This document shows, piece after piece, positions 37,301 through 49,190 of a stretch of DNA of 64,000 nucleotides. Position 1 is the stretch's first letter. The number at the start of each line of letters is the position of its first letter. The stretch is from Hymenolepis diminuta (Eukaryota; Platyhelminthes; Cestoda; Cyclophyllidea; Hymenolepididae), in the NCBI GenBank assembly GCA_900708905.1, contig CAADRB010000030.1, positions 676,707-740,706 on the forward strand, given 5' to 3'. Below the pieces are notes generated by a model, which searched no databases, had not been told where the DNA came from, and saw nothing but the letters and a program-made list of their open reading frames with translations. The position numbers and the translations under genes are program-made.

Positions 37301-40300
37301 GGCACACGTGACTGAAATAAGGTATTTAAATGGAACCTAATTAATAATATAGAAAAAAAACATCCACTTCTTAATAGGAAGACTGAAATAAGAGACGAAT
37401 GGGAGCTTATTAATGAATAATGCATCAAGTTGCGATGGCTAATCAAATAAATTTATGCCCTTTTTATTAATAGCAAATGCTTCTAAGGATAATATAACGC
37501 TCTAAGGCTGCTTAAAACTATTAGATATTGTAAAAAGTAGGCAGAAGGTCTATCGCTCCAAGATGGTGCTTTATTCTAAAGATACAAATGTTTATGTACT
37601 CAGAATATATGAGGGCATTACTGACTCCTTAGTAATTCAATAAATGCAGCGGTCGTGAGATTGCATCTGCAGGCACGAATGCGAAAAATCAATAATCGAT
37701 TAAAGAGTGCTCGAAGGACAAGGACGATGAATTCTGTTTGGATGCAACGGAAATATTCTATTGGATTATTTCTCTTCGTTAAATAAAGAGAGTACTTAGG
37801 CCGATATATACAGAGTAGCCTTGAATTTTCTGTCATTCTGTGTGTCGGAAATGCACACTTCAGCTGAATAATCGATGCCTACTCTACCAAAAGACCTTTA
37901 AGATACTGTACACAATGTTAGATTTCTTAAGTTTTTACAGAAACAAAAAAGAAAATGGCAACATGGTCTGAGGTCTCTATCGGACAAAATCTGATAAGTA
38001 GGTCCGATTGTTCATGACTAGGTGAATTGTCCAGTTTGCAGGTTTTGTGACCTCATATCTGTGCGATAGCTAGCCAGCTCAAAGTCCACATCAAAGTACC
38101 ACGAAGTGGAAAAACAACTCCGAGGCCTCTTTGTACGACCACGCTGATGCCACAACGTCCTAGTTAGTAGATATAAGAATTATGTACAGCTACATGTTCA
38201 AAGTCACGCAATTTGCTATCTAGTCTACTTCTAATTTAAGTACATCGGTCATATTTGCCGTTTAGCATTGAAAAAGCGAGCGAATAGGAAGTTCTGTTTA
38301 TACAAAAATTCAAGTAACCCGATTAAAAAAGAAAGTCTGTTCTTGCGGAGAAGGAAGGGGAGAAATTATAAACAAAATACGAGATTCTTCTGTATGTATA
38401 AAACAGAAGTTCGATTTAGAAGCTGATTTAGAGAGTATACTGATTTTTAATAGAAAATAATTATATATATATATCTATCTGTATCTTTTATGCAATCTGA
38501 ACTGAATGTAGGAAAATTTTTGATACTGAAAAATTACTTGGAGACCTATAAATTGCCGCTAGTTTATTCTGCAAGAGTTCAACCGTAGCCATTGAAATTC
38601 GCATAAGAACCGTATTTATGTATCATAAAGTCATTCCATTGTAATTACTTAAAGTTGGAGATAGATTTCCCCTTTAATTTATTCCCTTGGCAGAAGCTAG
38701 ATTGTTATTATTACCCATGGCAAAGACAACATATTTACAATTTTTAATCTAGACGCAATGAGAACAAGTATAGTCCACTAAGGAAAGCTGTTCGGTTATG
38801 AATAAAAGTCCTCGAGAATAGGATTTTCAAGGGTGTTACTAAATTTTAACTTGGAGTTCATCAGGCTGTCCATATCTTAATGCTCTTAATTTTAAAGATA
38901 TGACTTTTGAGTTCCTGAATGAGTTTATGTTTATGATCCTTAGATGAATTGAATGATTTTAGTGGTTGATCATGTCATTTAAATAGTTAAGAGTTGCCAT
39001 TGGTTGCTATCTACGATAATTTTTATCAGAGTTCACTCAGATTCACCTTTAAATATTGTCGTTAAGAAGTTAATATTGTTATTTTTTCAATCGATTTCGT
39101 TAACTTAAAGTCTGAGATTTCTTCACCCCACATCTCTATAGAATCCAAAACAACATTGATCATTTTCCCTTTGAATGTATTCAAATAGCTGTTTCAGGGT
39201 ATTGAGAAATTTTTTGATTTCCCAAAATAACCAAAACTAGCGCAATTTTGATTAAACTCATCTGTAAAGTCTAAAAGGAATAAAGCATAAGTAGAGTTAC
39301 GTAGTTCAAGATTTCCTACGTGAAATGATTTTCTTTCGAGCTAATCTTAAATCGCCTCTTGGAGTGATTCCTTCTTTATGAATGACTTGGCTATGTTTAT
39401 ACCTTAACAATGTTTTGCAAAAGTCTTTCCGTTTTTGGAATTCGTAATCTTTGAAACAATGATAAGAGGGTTAAACAGGTTTGATTGTCCTAGAATCTAA
39501 TCAAAAAATAAAACCTTTATTGTTATTTCAATTCCAGATATGTATAATTACTGGAATTCAAACTATTAAACGCATAAAATATGACTTTATCACTATGAAC
39601 TATATAAATATTTTTAAAATATTATTTGTGTGTCTAAAATTTAGTTAAATTTTATAAAATAAGGTTATTTTATAAAAATACATTACTTCAAACAAAATGA
39701 GCACGCTATATGTTTGAATACAGTGTGATTATTGCAGATATAGTCTCTACATTATGCAATTGGCTACGGAAACATCATACTCATCCGTTGACTCCCAGCA
39801 AGACTATAAAAAAGCGCATTTCAATATTTGTAAATATATTTAATAATTTCGATGGATGCTGATAATAAATATTTCATTAACATCGTTTTAGATTTGGAGC
39901 GGTAGGAGGTGTTCTTAGAGTGGATGCTGGACGTCGTTGTTCCACAGGAGATGGACATTTCTTCTTCACTTGCTCACCGAGTAATGGACAACCCGTAGAC
40001 GCAATTGTTTCACAGATTCGTCAGCTAGCTCTAGAAGCTAAACAGCGTCTTCGACAGGAACAAGCTTCTCGACAACAGATGCTTCAAAAACATAGCTTCT
40101 CAAGTGAATCGGGACCATCTAGTTTGCTTCCACCACCAGTTCCCTCCAAGAACTCATCTTTCGATGGTGGAACCGCCAAAGCTTTTGCAAAGATGGGCAA
40201 TAGAACTCCGAGTCCAAAGGGTGTGTCTAGGGGCACAAGTAACACAAGTGGGAGCGGAAACAGTAGTTGGTGGTCTATGGGAAATTTCAAGAGAGCCTCA

Positions 40301-43300
40301 TCTCAACCAGCTAGGAGACAGGTTGAAGAGGCACTGGATAAAATTTCTCCTCAGACTGAAGAAGTTCAGGAAATGGATTCTGCCATATCATCACAGAAGA
40401 CGACGGATAAATCGCTAGAGGAGAGTAATGGAGTTTTCATGGCTTCACCTGGAAAGGCCGTATGCTTTGAATTCTTACTCGTTTAAAACGCTTGCCTTAT
40501 TCCATGTATGCACTTTTAAAACTTGTAAAACATTTTCCAAATTCCACGGCTCTGGGAAATTTAAACAAAAATAAGTTTCCGTTAATTAAATATTTTCACC
40601 AAAATCCTGTGATTAAAAAAGAAGTGAAAGGCACTAATTTTGTCAAGTTAAAGGTGTTTGAATTTTATTGGATTTTGCTTAGGAAATCAATTTAGAGATA
40701 AAATACCCTGACCCTAGTAATTCAGCTATACCCTATAAAACTATTTCCTGCAGTTCAATTTCATTTATTATATTTCATAAATCTTTATTTTAACAACAAT
40801 AAAAACACGCCCTTATAATTGTAGACATTTTCGAAATAGATAACATCAGTCTGTATAAAACATTAAGAGGATATAATTAGAATTGTAAAACCAATTATAA
40901 ATAGTTTTATATATTGTTTTAAAATTTCGATTAATTTGAACCGGTTTGTTCTTGTAAATATTTCCTGTTAGTGTTTCTGCCCGATTTCGTTGTTTAGTTT
41001 TAGGTTAATTTTTTCTGCATAGATCCATACACTACTTAAAAATATAAGTAACATGTAATTTTTGCCAGACTACTCAAGAGGCGATAACCAACGGAGGCTC
41101 GTTTAAATCGATCGATTCACCATCATCAACTCCAACTGGAGAACTCAAGGATGCTGAAGTAAATGGAGACTCTCACCAACCCCGTCTCTATGACAATGTT
41201 CCCACAACCTCCTCTGAAACAGTAGCCACCGAAAAGACTAGTGACACAACTGCAACTCAATCGAATTCTACAACAACAACCGCAAATTCAACAGACGGAT
41301 GGCAACTGGGTAGTAGCCTGAGACCCCCAAGACTCGATGGTAAACGAATTGATGACACAAATTTGCCACCTGCACCTCCACCTCCGTCGTCAACTCTTCT
41401 GATTGCTCGGAATCACCAGAACAACGGCGTAAGCCCCACAAATGGATTTGTAGGAGTTGGAGGAGAAGATAAGAAAATTGAAAATCAAAATCGATTTAAT
41501 GGAACCACTCCTCCGTCTATAGCACCAAAACCTGTTGTCAACTACAGTCCGAAGAATATTGACTTCGCTAGCTATCGCCATCGTAAGTTGCAAAATTACT
41601 TTAATTTATGTAAGGTGCGAGTCTTAGTTTTGAGCTTTCCATCTTGGTCCTGGAAAAGACACTCTGTAGTCTGTTTGGTTGATTAGCTCTCACTTTCTTT
41701 CCACTCCTTCCTATAATTATTGGAAACAATTAATCTGGTTATAGCTCTCAATTTCATTTCGGAAAGCGTCTCCCTATACTTTTCTTGAACAAAATAATCT
41801 CGAATCCCGCAAATCGGTTTGTTAATTAGACTTAATCGGTGGGGTTGATCACTAAACTCACTGGATATCCACCGAAAGGCAGCGAAACCATGATCACTAA
41901 ATGAAATATAGAAAAATAAAACTTTTTCCTCAATTAGTCTACTGTGATTTTGCTTTGTTTTTGCATATTTTGTACTGATCCTCACACAAAGGGCAATAAT
42001 TTATAAATTGCGAGCTTGAATAGTGAAAAGAGCATGCAATAATAAATCATTTCCTGTAAACAGAGTATTTTGATGGATAGGATTTTGAGCATATATGAAT
42101 TTTTACGAGGACTTTCTTAAAATTTCTTACACGAAAGATCTCCAACGGATTTATTTTAAACGGAAGAGTGGAAATGGTTGTAATGGAAAAAATATTGTCA
42201 TTACTCAGGTTCTTTAAATGAACAAGGGACAAATACAGATAGTTTCAAGTAGGTGTGTTAATTTGTCTTGGATACAGCAAAAGTGCTGGAAAAGTCAAGT
42301 TTGATTGAATTTAAAATTTATTAATGCATCAATTGATCGACTTGAAGAAGCAGCATAAATAACACTTACAGGCACTATTTAAGGCTTATTTCATCCAATT
42401 ATCGATCCTAGTCCACGGAATTTGGTGAAAATAGCTCTTAAGGCATTAAAATTTAGTTAAAAGGGATGATACCAACAGGCATTTACATAAATAACCATTG
42501 GCTGTTGAAAGCAAAAGTTTTTATATTGTGTTGTATTCAGGCGTAAGCGGCTGCCCAAATAGAAATGAAATTTTCAAGAATCGAATTTGGATGCATTAAA
42601 ATATCCATTTGAACCTGAAAGATTATTAAAATAACCACCTTTTCTGGCGTGCGCCACTGACCATCCTAATATTTTGTAAGAAATAACTACATTTTTGCAT
42701 TTGAGAAAAAAAGTAAAAGCTTATCTGTCCTCTTTTTCCTTTTTCTTCTCCTGGAAATAACTTATTAATCTAAATAACAGAAACCCTTAAAGTAAACATT
42801 TTATAGCATATCACATTTTAAATATTACCAGAAAATATTAAATAAAACAGGGTTCAACTATAAAAGAAGTTCATTACTGTGGAAACAAAAATGTTGCATA
42901 TGATTGTAACTCTCATCAAGGCAAAAAATGTTCCTTTTTCATGGTGAGAAGGCAACATCCAATAAATGATAAAGGATGTTGAGAGTAAAACTAAGATGTC
43001 ATTTATTTTTAAGTTCAAGTTATAGAGTATTTATTTATTTGATTCCAAAATTCAAATTTCACGATGCGTCACCTGGATTAGTAAACGAATTCTTTTTCAC
43101 TAGGTCCAGTGCTTAAAGACCGATTGTTTAAACATGCTTTCTGGCTTGCCACTTCAGTTTACTAATTCTTCAAAAGATTGAGAAAGCAGAATGACCTTAT
43201 GTTACATTATGCAGCTAATATAATCCAAATATAGAGGAATAAGATACCTAAACTTTTTTATTCCCAGTTATATTTTGATTTAGCCATCAACAATTTAGCT

Positions 43301-44934
43301 CGATCAGTCTCCAGAAATTGACTGAAATACTCTTGTCACATTTATTATCACGTAACTTGAGAAGCCATTCCCAATTTATCTGTCTTTATATTGAACACTG
43401 TCGTTTTTAATCAGTTGTGAGACCTGTGGGGGTTACAACGCTAACAAGACTGATTGAATCACGTGCGCTAGAACTCACCACGGGAAGTGCGNNNNNNNNN
43501 NNNNNNNNNNNNNNATCAAGCGCGGCGTGTGTGCAGAGACCTCCCCAACCAATCAGCAATCAAGATCCCTGCAGCTCAGCATGGTTTTGTATTTAATGAC
43601 TAAGCATTGATAAAAAGAAACAACGAAGTGGTCAGTAAACCCTCTTCACTCAACATCTTACCGGTTCTTACCATTTTGGGCATAGCTTAGCTAATTTGGG
43701 AGTGAATTGCTAATAGAGGACTCTACTGGAGGCTATTCGGACTACTTAGGAGGATTACTTAGGTGTAGCAAAAGACTTATTGGTGTAGCATCCGCTACAG
43801 ACCTGAGCAGAATGGCTACTATGGGGTGTAATCGAGGTTCGGGATTCCCTGATGTCCTGGTTTGATTATCATTGAGTGACATTTTGTGTCTAGTTATAAT
43901 GATTACATGATATTATTTTAAACTCAAAGATCCCTATTAAAAAAATAATTAACCCTATTTTAATAATCTAAATTGGCAGTTATCATTAACTAAAGGTAAG
44001 TTGAATGATGATTGCTTGAAGTGTAGAAGACAAAAGGGGTATTTATTAAATCACATTAAGCCAAACAAATCCAAGTCCTTTTGGAGCAATGTTTAAAATA
44101 TGCCTGATATAGGAAGCGAAGTTCTGTGAAATAACACTTCGCATTATGCGAAGTTTATGTTTATGTTTTATCATAATTACAATCTGCATAACGAAATATA
44201 CGTAGGTTTGTGACTATGTAAATATAAACCTTTTATTAAGACCAACAATGTAATAGGTACTGCAGGTTGTGCAACTGACATTCAGGCGTGTCGTGTATGT
44301 CTAAGTTGCTGTATTGCGTATTTATATACTACCTAATAATTAATCAGCTTGATTACTAAGGAATGAGCACACAATATTTGCCTTAAAGCCCTCACATATT
44401 GAATTATTTAAGCGGGAAACTTGGGTAGCTTTTAACGGGGCTCCGTATTTTCGTTACCATGGTGAGATGATGAATCCATCAAGTCTTTTTTTCCGTTTCT
44501 TTTTTCCTCAAGCGGCATCGGATTCTTCTCGATTCAGCTGGTTGACCAGTGTTTCAAGTCTGCGTTCCTATCGTCCATACAGAGAAGAATCTTCTCTAAA
44601 CAGCACTGACAAAAACTTCACGTCAAGTCTCTCAAAAAGTCCCCACAAATCTCCCCCAACTAAATCACTCTCCTTCGGGTCTGGAGTCTACGAGACTGAA
44701 GAGCAGTCAGCAAACGACCGAAACAGTATAAATATGCGAGGTCTGGATGAAGTGCTTCAGGAACTTCGAGATGCTAATCAGAATGTTACTTCGGCTGTTC
44801 AAGCTGCTGAACGCCAACGCAGAGCCTACGGATTTACAACTCCTTATCATCTCCAGCAGCAGCAACAGCAGACTAATGGTTTAAGAAGAAGCACTAGTCC
44901 GACTACCGGTTGGACCTATAAGCGAGACAATTAA
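25342..44934 (+). CDS. DOK/IRS-type docking protein (PH + PTB adaptor), six exons
   Basis: Cytoplasmic adaptor of the docking-protein family, which links activated receptor tyrosine kinases to SH2 proteins. Exons: 25342-25398, 25901-26465, 26869-27028, 39892-40459, 41069-41582 and 44513-44934. All junctions are GT/AG with matching phases (0, 1, 2, 0, 1), giving 761 residues. Residues 1 to about 130 look PH-like (NFIKAAKDNWVPCEVRLL at the start, KRLYLAMSSETEATTWM at the end). Residues about 210-305 form an IRS-type PTB domain: DRLELLDHNGERVLHWF, PYLLIRRFG, AGRRCSTGDGHFFFTC. LIRR and GRRC carry the phosphotyrosine-binding arginines of the family. The long tail is Ser/Thr/Pro-rich with PPAPPPP, Tyr491 in RLYDNVP, Tyr in EVYEPC and GVYETEE, and a six-glutamine run near the end. 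Exon 1 is the least certain; it rests on splice phase and on fitting the first PH strand. Confidence 0.85.
29636..29800 (+). repeat. tRNA-derived SINE copy (family B), A box clear
   Basis: TGGCGCAGGGGTTAACGCG from 29648 is close to the tRNA A-box region TGGCGCAGTGGTTAGCGCG. About 35 bp later 'ggttacggatttcatatc' sits where the B box GGTTCGAATCC would be, followed by the family block 'atcagtgcaccccatcg'. The copy lies in intron 3 of the docking-protein gene, in sense orientation. It is not a functional tRNA because no acceptor stem closes. Confidence 0.65.
31600..32050 (+). repeat. Interspersed repeat, family A, long copy
   Basis: Best-preserved copy with the 3.4 kb one. They share TTCCCTGGATTGCAGC, AAAGAGTCTTACTT and 'aagaaggg.cg', and end near 'agctccgtaagctgtgttta'; a similar closing 'agcttactgagctgtgttta' occurs near 9397. 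It lies inside intron 3 of the docking-protein gene. Confidence 0.65.
36375..36640 (+). repeat. Family A repeat, diverged copy
   Basis: Blocks 'aagtaacggtatcaaaata', 'gtagattctggattcatct' and 'gtgttccaaagtttcaaat' are in family order; the 3' third is not recognisable. Confidence 0.4.
38462..38475. repeat. TA microsatellite
   Basis: Short (TA)n run followed by CTATCTGTATCT. Confidence 0.7.
42960..43215 (+). repeat. Family A repeat, diverged copy
   Basis: 'ttccaaaattcaaatttcac' is followed by 'cacctggattag', 'aattctttttcacta' and 'gtccagtgctta', the family order. The front part is eroded. Confidence 0.5.
43492..43514. other. Assembly gap (23 N)
   Basis: Run of N. Flanks are GC-rich compared with the surroundings (GGGAAGTGCG before, ATCAAGCGCGGCGTGTGTGC after). 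Confidence 0.95.
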
Positions 44935-45291
44935 ATCTAACCGCCGTTGTTTGTATACATTTGCTTCTCAATCTCCCATCTATCTTTCCCTGTCTTACTA
45001 GTTGCCATAAATACATATTTGGTTTATATATCTCCTTCCTTCCGTCCCTAAGAACAACCTACTTCATCCTCTTGCTTATGATCATATATATTGAAACATT
45101 AACACACACACTTACAAAATGCATACACATATCCTCACCACCCATTTACATCCTATTTCCCTATTTCCTGATTGTTCGACTTCCCAAGTTTATCTACTGA
45201 GTATTTATAAGTAGACATTCAAATTAAAGGATGGGGATTTTCAGTTTGTTGCTAAATGATTCTCTTTAAATTGCGCAAAGATAGCAACTAA

Positions 45292-45297
45292 AATAAA
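45292..45297 (+). terminator. Poly(A) signal candidate for the docking-protein gene
   Basis: AATAAA about 360 bp past the stop codon at 44932-44934. The intervening sequence is pyrimidine-rich and suits a 3' UTR. An ATTAAA variant lies earlier, near 45222. Confidence 0.4.
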
Positions 45298-48120
45298 TAG
45301 CAGATTTTTAAAAAAAGATGATTGATGAAATCAGAGATTCATTTGAAAATAAAGAGAATGGAGTAGACATATTGTATTGGTGTTGCATCCTTGAGTTGCA
45401 TCGATTCAAAATGTACTGGAATAATGTTCATCAGCATTTGTTAATAGTGCTTTACTGAGAGATTGTATGTTATCTATTCACAAATATTCAAATCACAAAT
45501 GACTTGATTACTTGAATATTGCTAAAAGTCTCGTTCATTTTGACTTAATATTTATAACGAAGGGACACTTAATTTGTACGTTTTACCGAAAGTGTTCGCG
45601 GTAAAATAGAACGAATTGGACGGAGAGATGCATAGATTTATTTGAAATAATATAACAGTTCATTTATTTATAAGAGTAATGTACTTATTTGTAATTTGGA
45701 AAACCAGATGCATAGTTATAAATAAAAATGTTGAGAAAAAACGTAAGGCGATTTGGGCCATGGGGTTCAGGATTTTCACTTTTTGATGTTGAGTTCAGTA
45801 TAATATGTGTCAGAGCTGTTTTTTGCTTTTTAAAAAGGACCCTTGATAGCAAAATTGCGGATGACATTCTGGTATGAATCATTTTACCCACCTTGACCAT
45901 TTATAAGACATGAATCATCTGCAAACTGGTCTCAGCTTTCAATATTATTGTTACCTGAGCGATTTAAAGCTGTATAAAATATGGCGATTTCTCAAATTCT
46001 CGAGACCTGATCTATATACTAGTTGTCAATCTTCGTGAATAAAGGTTTGCATTAATTTAAATGTTCATTATTGAGTATTTGATAGACTGACATTATTTTA
46101 TCAATAGATGAAAAAGCATAAACCTCAAGCTGTGCAAGTTTAAAGATTAAGAGGTAACGTATATCCGTCATCATACCTGTTCTGTAATTAGCTGGCATAA
46201 ACTGAGATTCGTACTTTAGAAAGTAGTTAAGATTTTTACTAGTGCTTTCACTACGATATCCAGATGAATGCCTTTTTCTCTATCATTTTATGAAACCTGT
46301 TTGTGAAACGTGTCGTCTAAATTTCCACCAACATGGCTGAATGGCTTATGCAAATATCGTCTGAAAACAGTGATTTATACGCTTCTAGGAACTATAAAGA
46401 ATATGAAAAGGATTAATTAGTCACTACTTTGTAAAAATAATTCTTAATTCTTCTCCCTCAAGAATCCATAGCAGAAAATTAACCTTAGTCAAACTGTAAT
46501 TTAGAATGTCCTACAGTTAAATGAAATGCTTGAGTATTTCTGTCTGCCAAATTCAGGAGATAAGGCCTTTTTGAGTTGCACCAATGGAGATTCTCTCAAA
46601 AAAAGGTTTCTAAATGAACCTTTCGAGAATTAAGACAAACGCTGATAATAGCCAAGAACTATTAATAACTAATATCCATTTAATCACAGTAGGGAATATT
46701 TCTTAAACTTTAACTTATCTTAAAGGTAAGACAGAGTAGTCTGATATCGGATAGCAAAGATTCTAGGTAAAAAGCTTTTACACGCGGGCGCACACGTCGG
46801 CACTTGTTAAATAAACGGCCTCAGGAGACAACGAAGAAATCCCAGGGGAATTCAAGAGAAGGAAGAAGTGTATTCCACTTATTTGGAGACTAATCTGGAA
46901 TATTACCTATTGAATAATTCATGATAGATGAAAAACAACGATGCAGAGACGGAAAATACTCCTATGCACAGCATGAGGGCGCAGATAGACACTTCGAAAA
47001 TTTCTAATTTAGTTTTCCTGTCTCATCACTTTTCGTGCCTATATCACATTATTTTCTCGGAGAAAGGAGACTGTAACTTAAACTTTTGAGTGTCGAAAAC
47101 CCGCTCACTTAATCGAATCTGACAGATGTCTATCTAATATTCACTTTATGATGATTGGCATTCTAGAGGAACCTAATAGAAGAAGAAAATCAAACCCAAA
47201 TTCCGGTCGGATTGCTGTTAAATTTCTCCCCTTTAAAACGTACATAACTAAGATCTGAAATGAAAACAAACTGGTTCAAGAATTTGCGATCAAAGTCCAG
47301 GTTTAATCAATGACTTATGCCGTCTCTAATAATAAAGAAAGAAGGGAACTTATGCCGCATTTTCTCGTTGCGTGCCAAGATGACAGTTTCGGCTTTGGAT
47401 TAATGGGAGTGTGAAGTGAGTCGTAGATTTGGCGCAGAAATGAGGATCGAAATATGTGGCGCAGCCTTCTGAGGTGAATATCTTTATTTTGGTTATATTC
47501 CCTTCATCCAAACGTGACGATTTCCTTCAGAATGTTGGAGACCATTAACTATGATTCAATTGCACAACTAGATTAATTCAAGCCATACATTAAAAAATTA
47601 CAAAATTTACTCTAATTTATATGCCATGAAACCTTATTCATATACGCCTTAAAATCTATTTAGCCAGTTAATGTTCGTATAAAGGATACAAGTTAAACCG
47701 AGGGAAGTAAAAATGCCAATATTATGTTTATTTTAATTGAAGATGAAATTAAAGATTTCATTCCTGTAGTATATAGATTTCTCTTAAACTCATTAAATTA
47801 ATATCATCTTAAATTGAGATAATTAAGGGTAATTTGACAATTTTTGTGAACTTTTTATATTGATAAACGTAAAAGTTTTGTTTCCAAATGAGGTCTGAAT
47901 TCTTACGTATTCGTATTACCACGTATTTCTGAAGTTACTTTCAGTTTGATTGATGGCAGAACAAATAACAGATATTTGGATGCATAACACTTAGTTCATA
48001 TAAGGTAAAGTTCTGAAGCATAAAAAATTAGACAATTTATATATTTAATCTATTTAATTAAAGTTGTATTAATTTAAAGATACGATTTGGCCAGAAAATT
48101 GCGCGAATTTTATTTAATAA

Positions 48121-48149
48121 GGAGCGGAGGGGGAGGGGGGAGAGGGGAA
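48121..48149 (+). repeat. G-rich purine tract
   Basis: Nearly pure purine: runs of 5, 6 and 4 G separated by A or AGA, preceded by GGAGCGGA. Such tracts can form quadruplex or triplex DNA; that is inferred from composition only. Confidence 0.6.
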
Positions 48150-49039
48150 AAGTTGGAACTTGGAGATTTTGGTCTTGAAAGCAAAAATTTTCATAGATTG
48201 GTACATTTTTGTCTGCACGGCTTGTGGGCATTCTTTTCTGTTAAAGCTTAGCTTTGTTAACGATTGGATGACGATAGCAATAAAAGTTGTAAGAACAGAG
48301 AAGTGAGTTCATATACATTTCTTAATCCCACATCTCACGAACCGGTTTGAAGTTATTTAAGACCAGGAAAATACGTTAACTGAAGTTGACCAAGTTTTAA
48401 AGAACTTAATGCTTTCTTTTCATAATATGAGATTTGCACAAAGAGCAATAAGTTCGGTTTTTTTATAACGATTGCTTTATGTTTATGTAATTAACATCAA
48501 GTATTTATATCATAAACAGCCACACTCGCAAGAATAACTTAATTCTCAGTTTGAATATTTGAAACACTAATATCTATTCAAATTTAAACTAATGGAATTG
48601 TACTGATCACCTTGATTTATATAATAGATACTCCATCTTAATAGTAGCGAAGCCAAGAGGGAAAGTAAGAAGATAAATTATCTCCTGCCTCAATACGAAT
48701 CCATCGGACAAGCGGATCGTTTTTAAATGCGCGCTTCAGAATTGCAAGAACAAATAATACCCACCTTTTCGTGACTAAATCTTATGGAGGATAAAGGAGA
48801 GGATTAATTAGTAAGCCTAATGCAGAACTGTGGCAAAATTCTTTCATTTGGTTGAAAAGGATACATTTGTGTGGGACTACTTCGAAAAGAACCTGAATAA
48901 TTTAGTAGATGGAGGTTGATAATTAGTGCATATTTTTGAAGAGTTTCTTAATGATTAACTTCATCTTGAGAATGTGCCTTATTAGAAGCTCATAATATAA
49001 CCAGTTCTTATTATTCAAGGTCTGATTACAAAAGCAATT

Positions 49040-49190
49040 ATTATTACCCACAGTAATGCAACAAATTTTACAATTTTTAATAGTGAGAAGCAACTAATAT
49101 CGAATTACAGTAAGTTCAACAACTGGTAAAATGTATACGGTCAAAAATGTACAGAGAGCAGCGTTAAGATATCAATGAGAGCATTTTCCA
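49040..49190 (+). repeat. Family A repeat, 5' part only
   Basis: 'acccacagtaatgcaac', 'ttttacaatttttaatag', 'gaagcaactaatatcg' and 'gtacagagagcagcg' match the start of the 3.4 and 5.6 kb copies; the later blocks are missing. Confidence 0.45.

Larger units (their letters stand above)
27029..39891 (+). other. 12.9 kb intron inside the PTB coding region
   Basis: Intron 3 of the docking-protein gene. The donor AAG|GTATGT follows LIRR and the acceptor TTTTAG precedes FGAVGGV. It contains a family A repeat at 31600-32050, a SINE-like copy at about 29636-29800, a partial family A copy at 36375-36640, a palindrome at 27289-27304, a TA microsatellite near 38462, and two minus-strand open frames (27526-27762 and 28237-28437) that I cannot identify. 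Confidence 0.75.
41583..44512 (+). other. Last intron of the docking-protein gene
   Basis: 2930 bp. It ends in a long pyrimidine tract (TTTTTCCGTTTCTTTTTTCC then TCAAG). It contains a family A repeat at 42960-43215, a 23-N gap, GC-rich sequence around the gap and nested short palindromes at 44116-44154. Confidence 0.75.
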
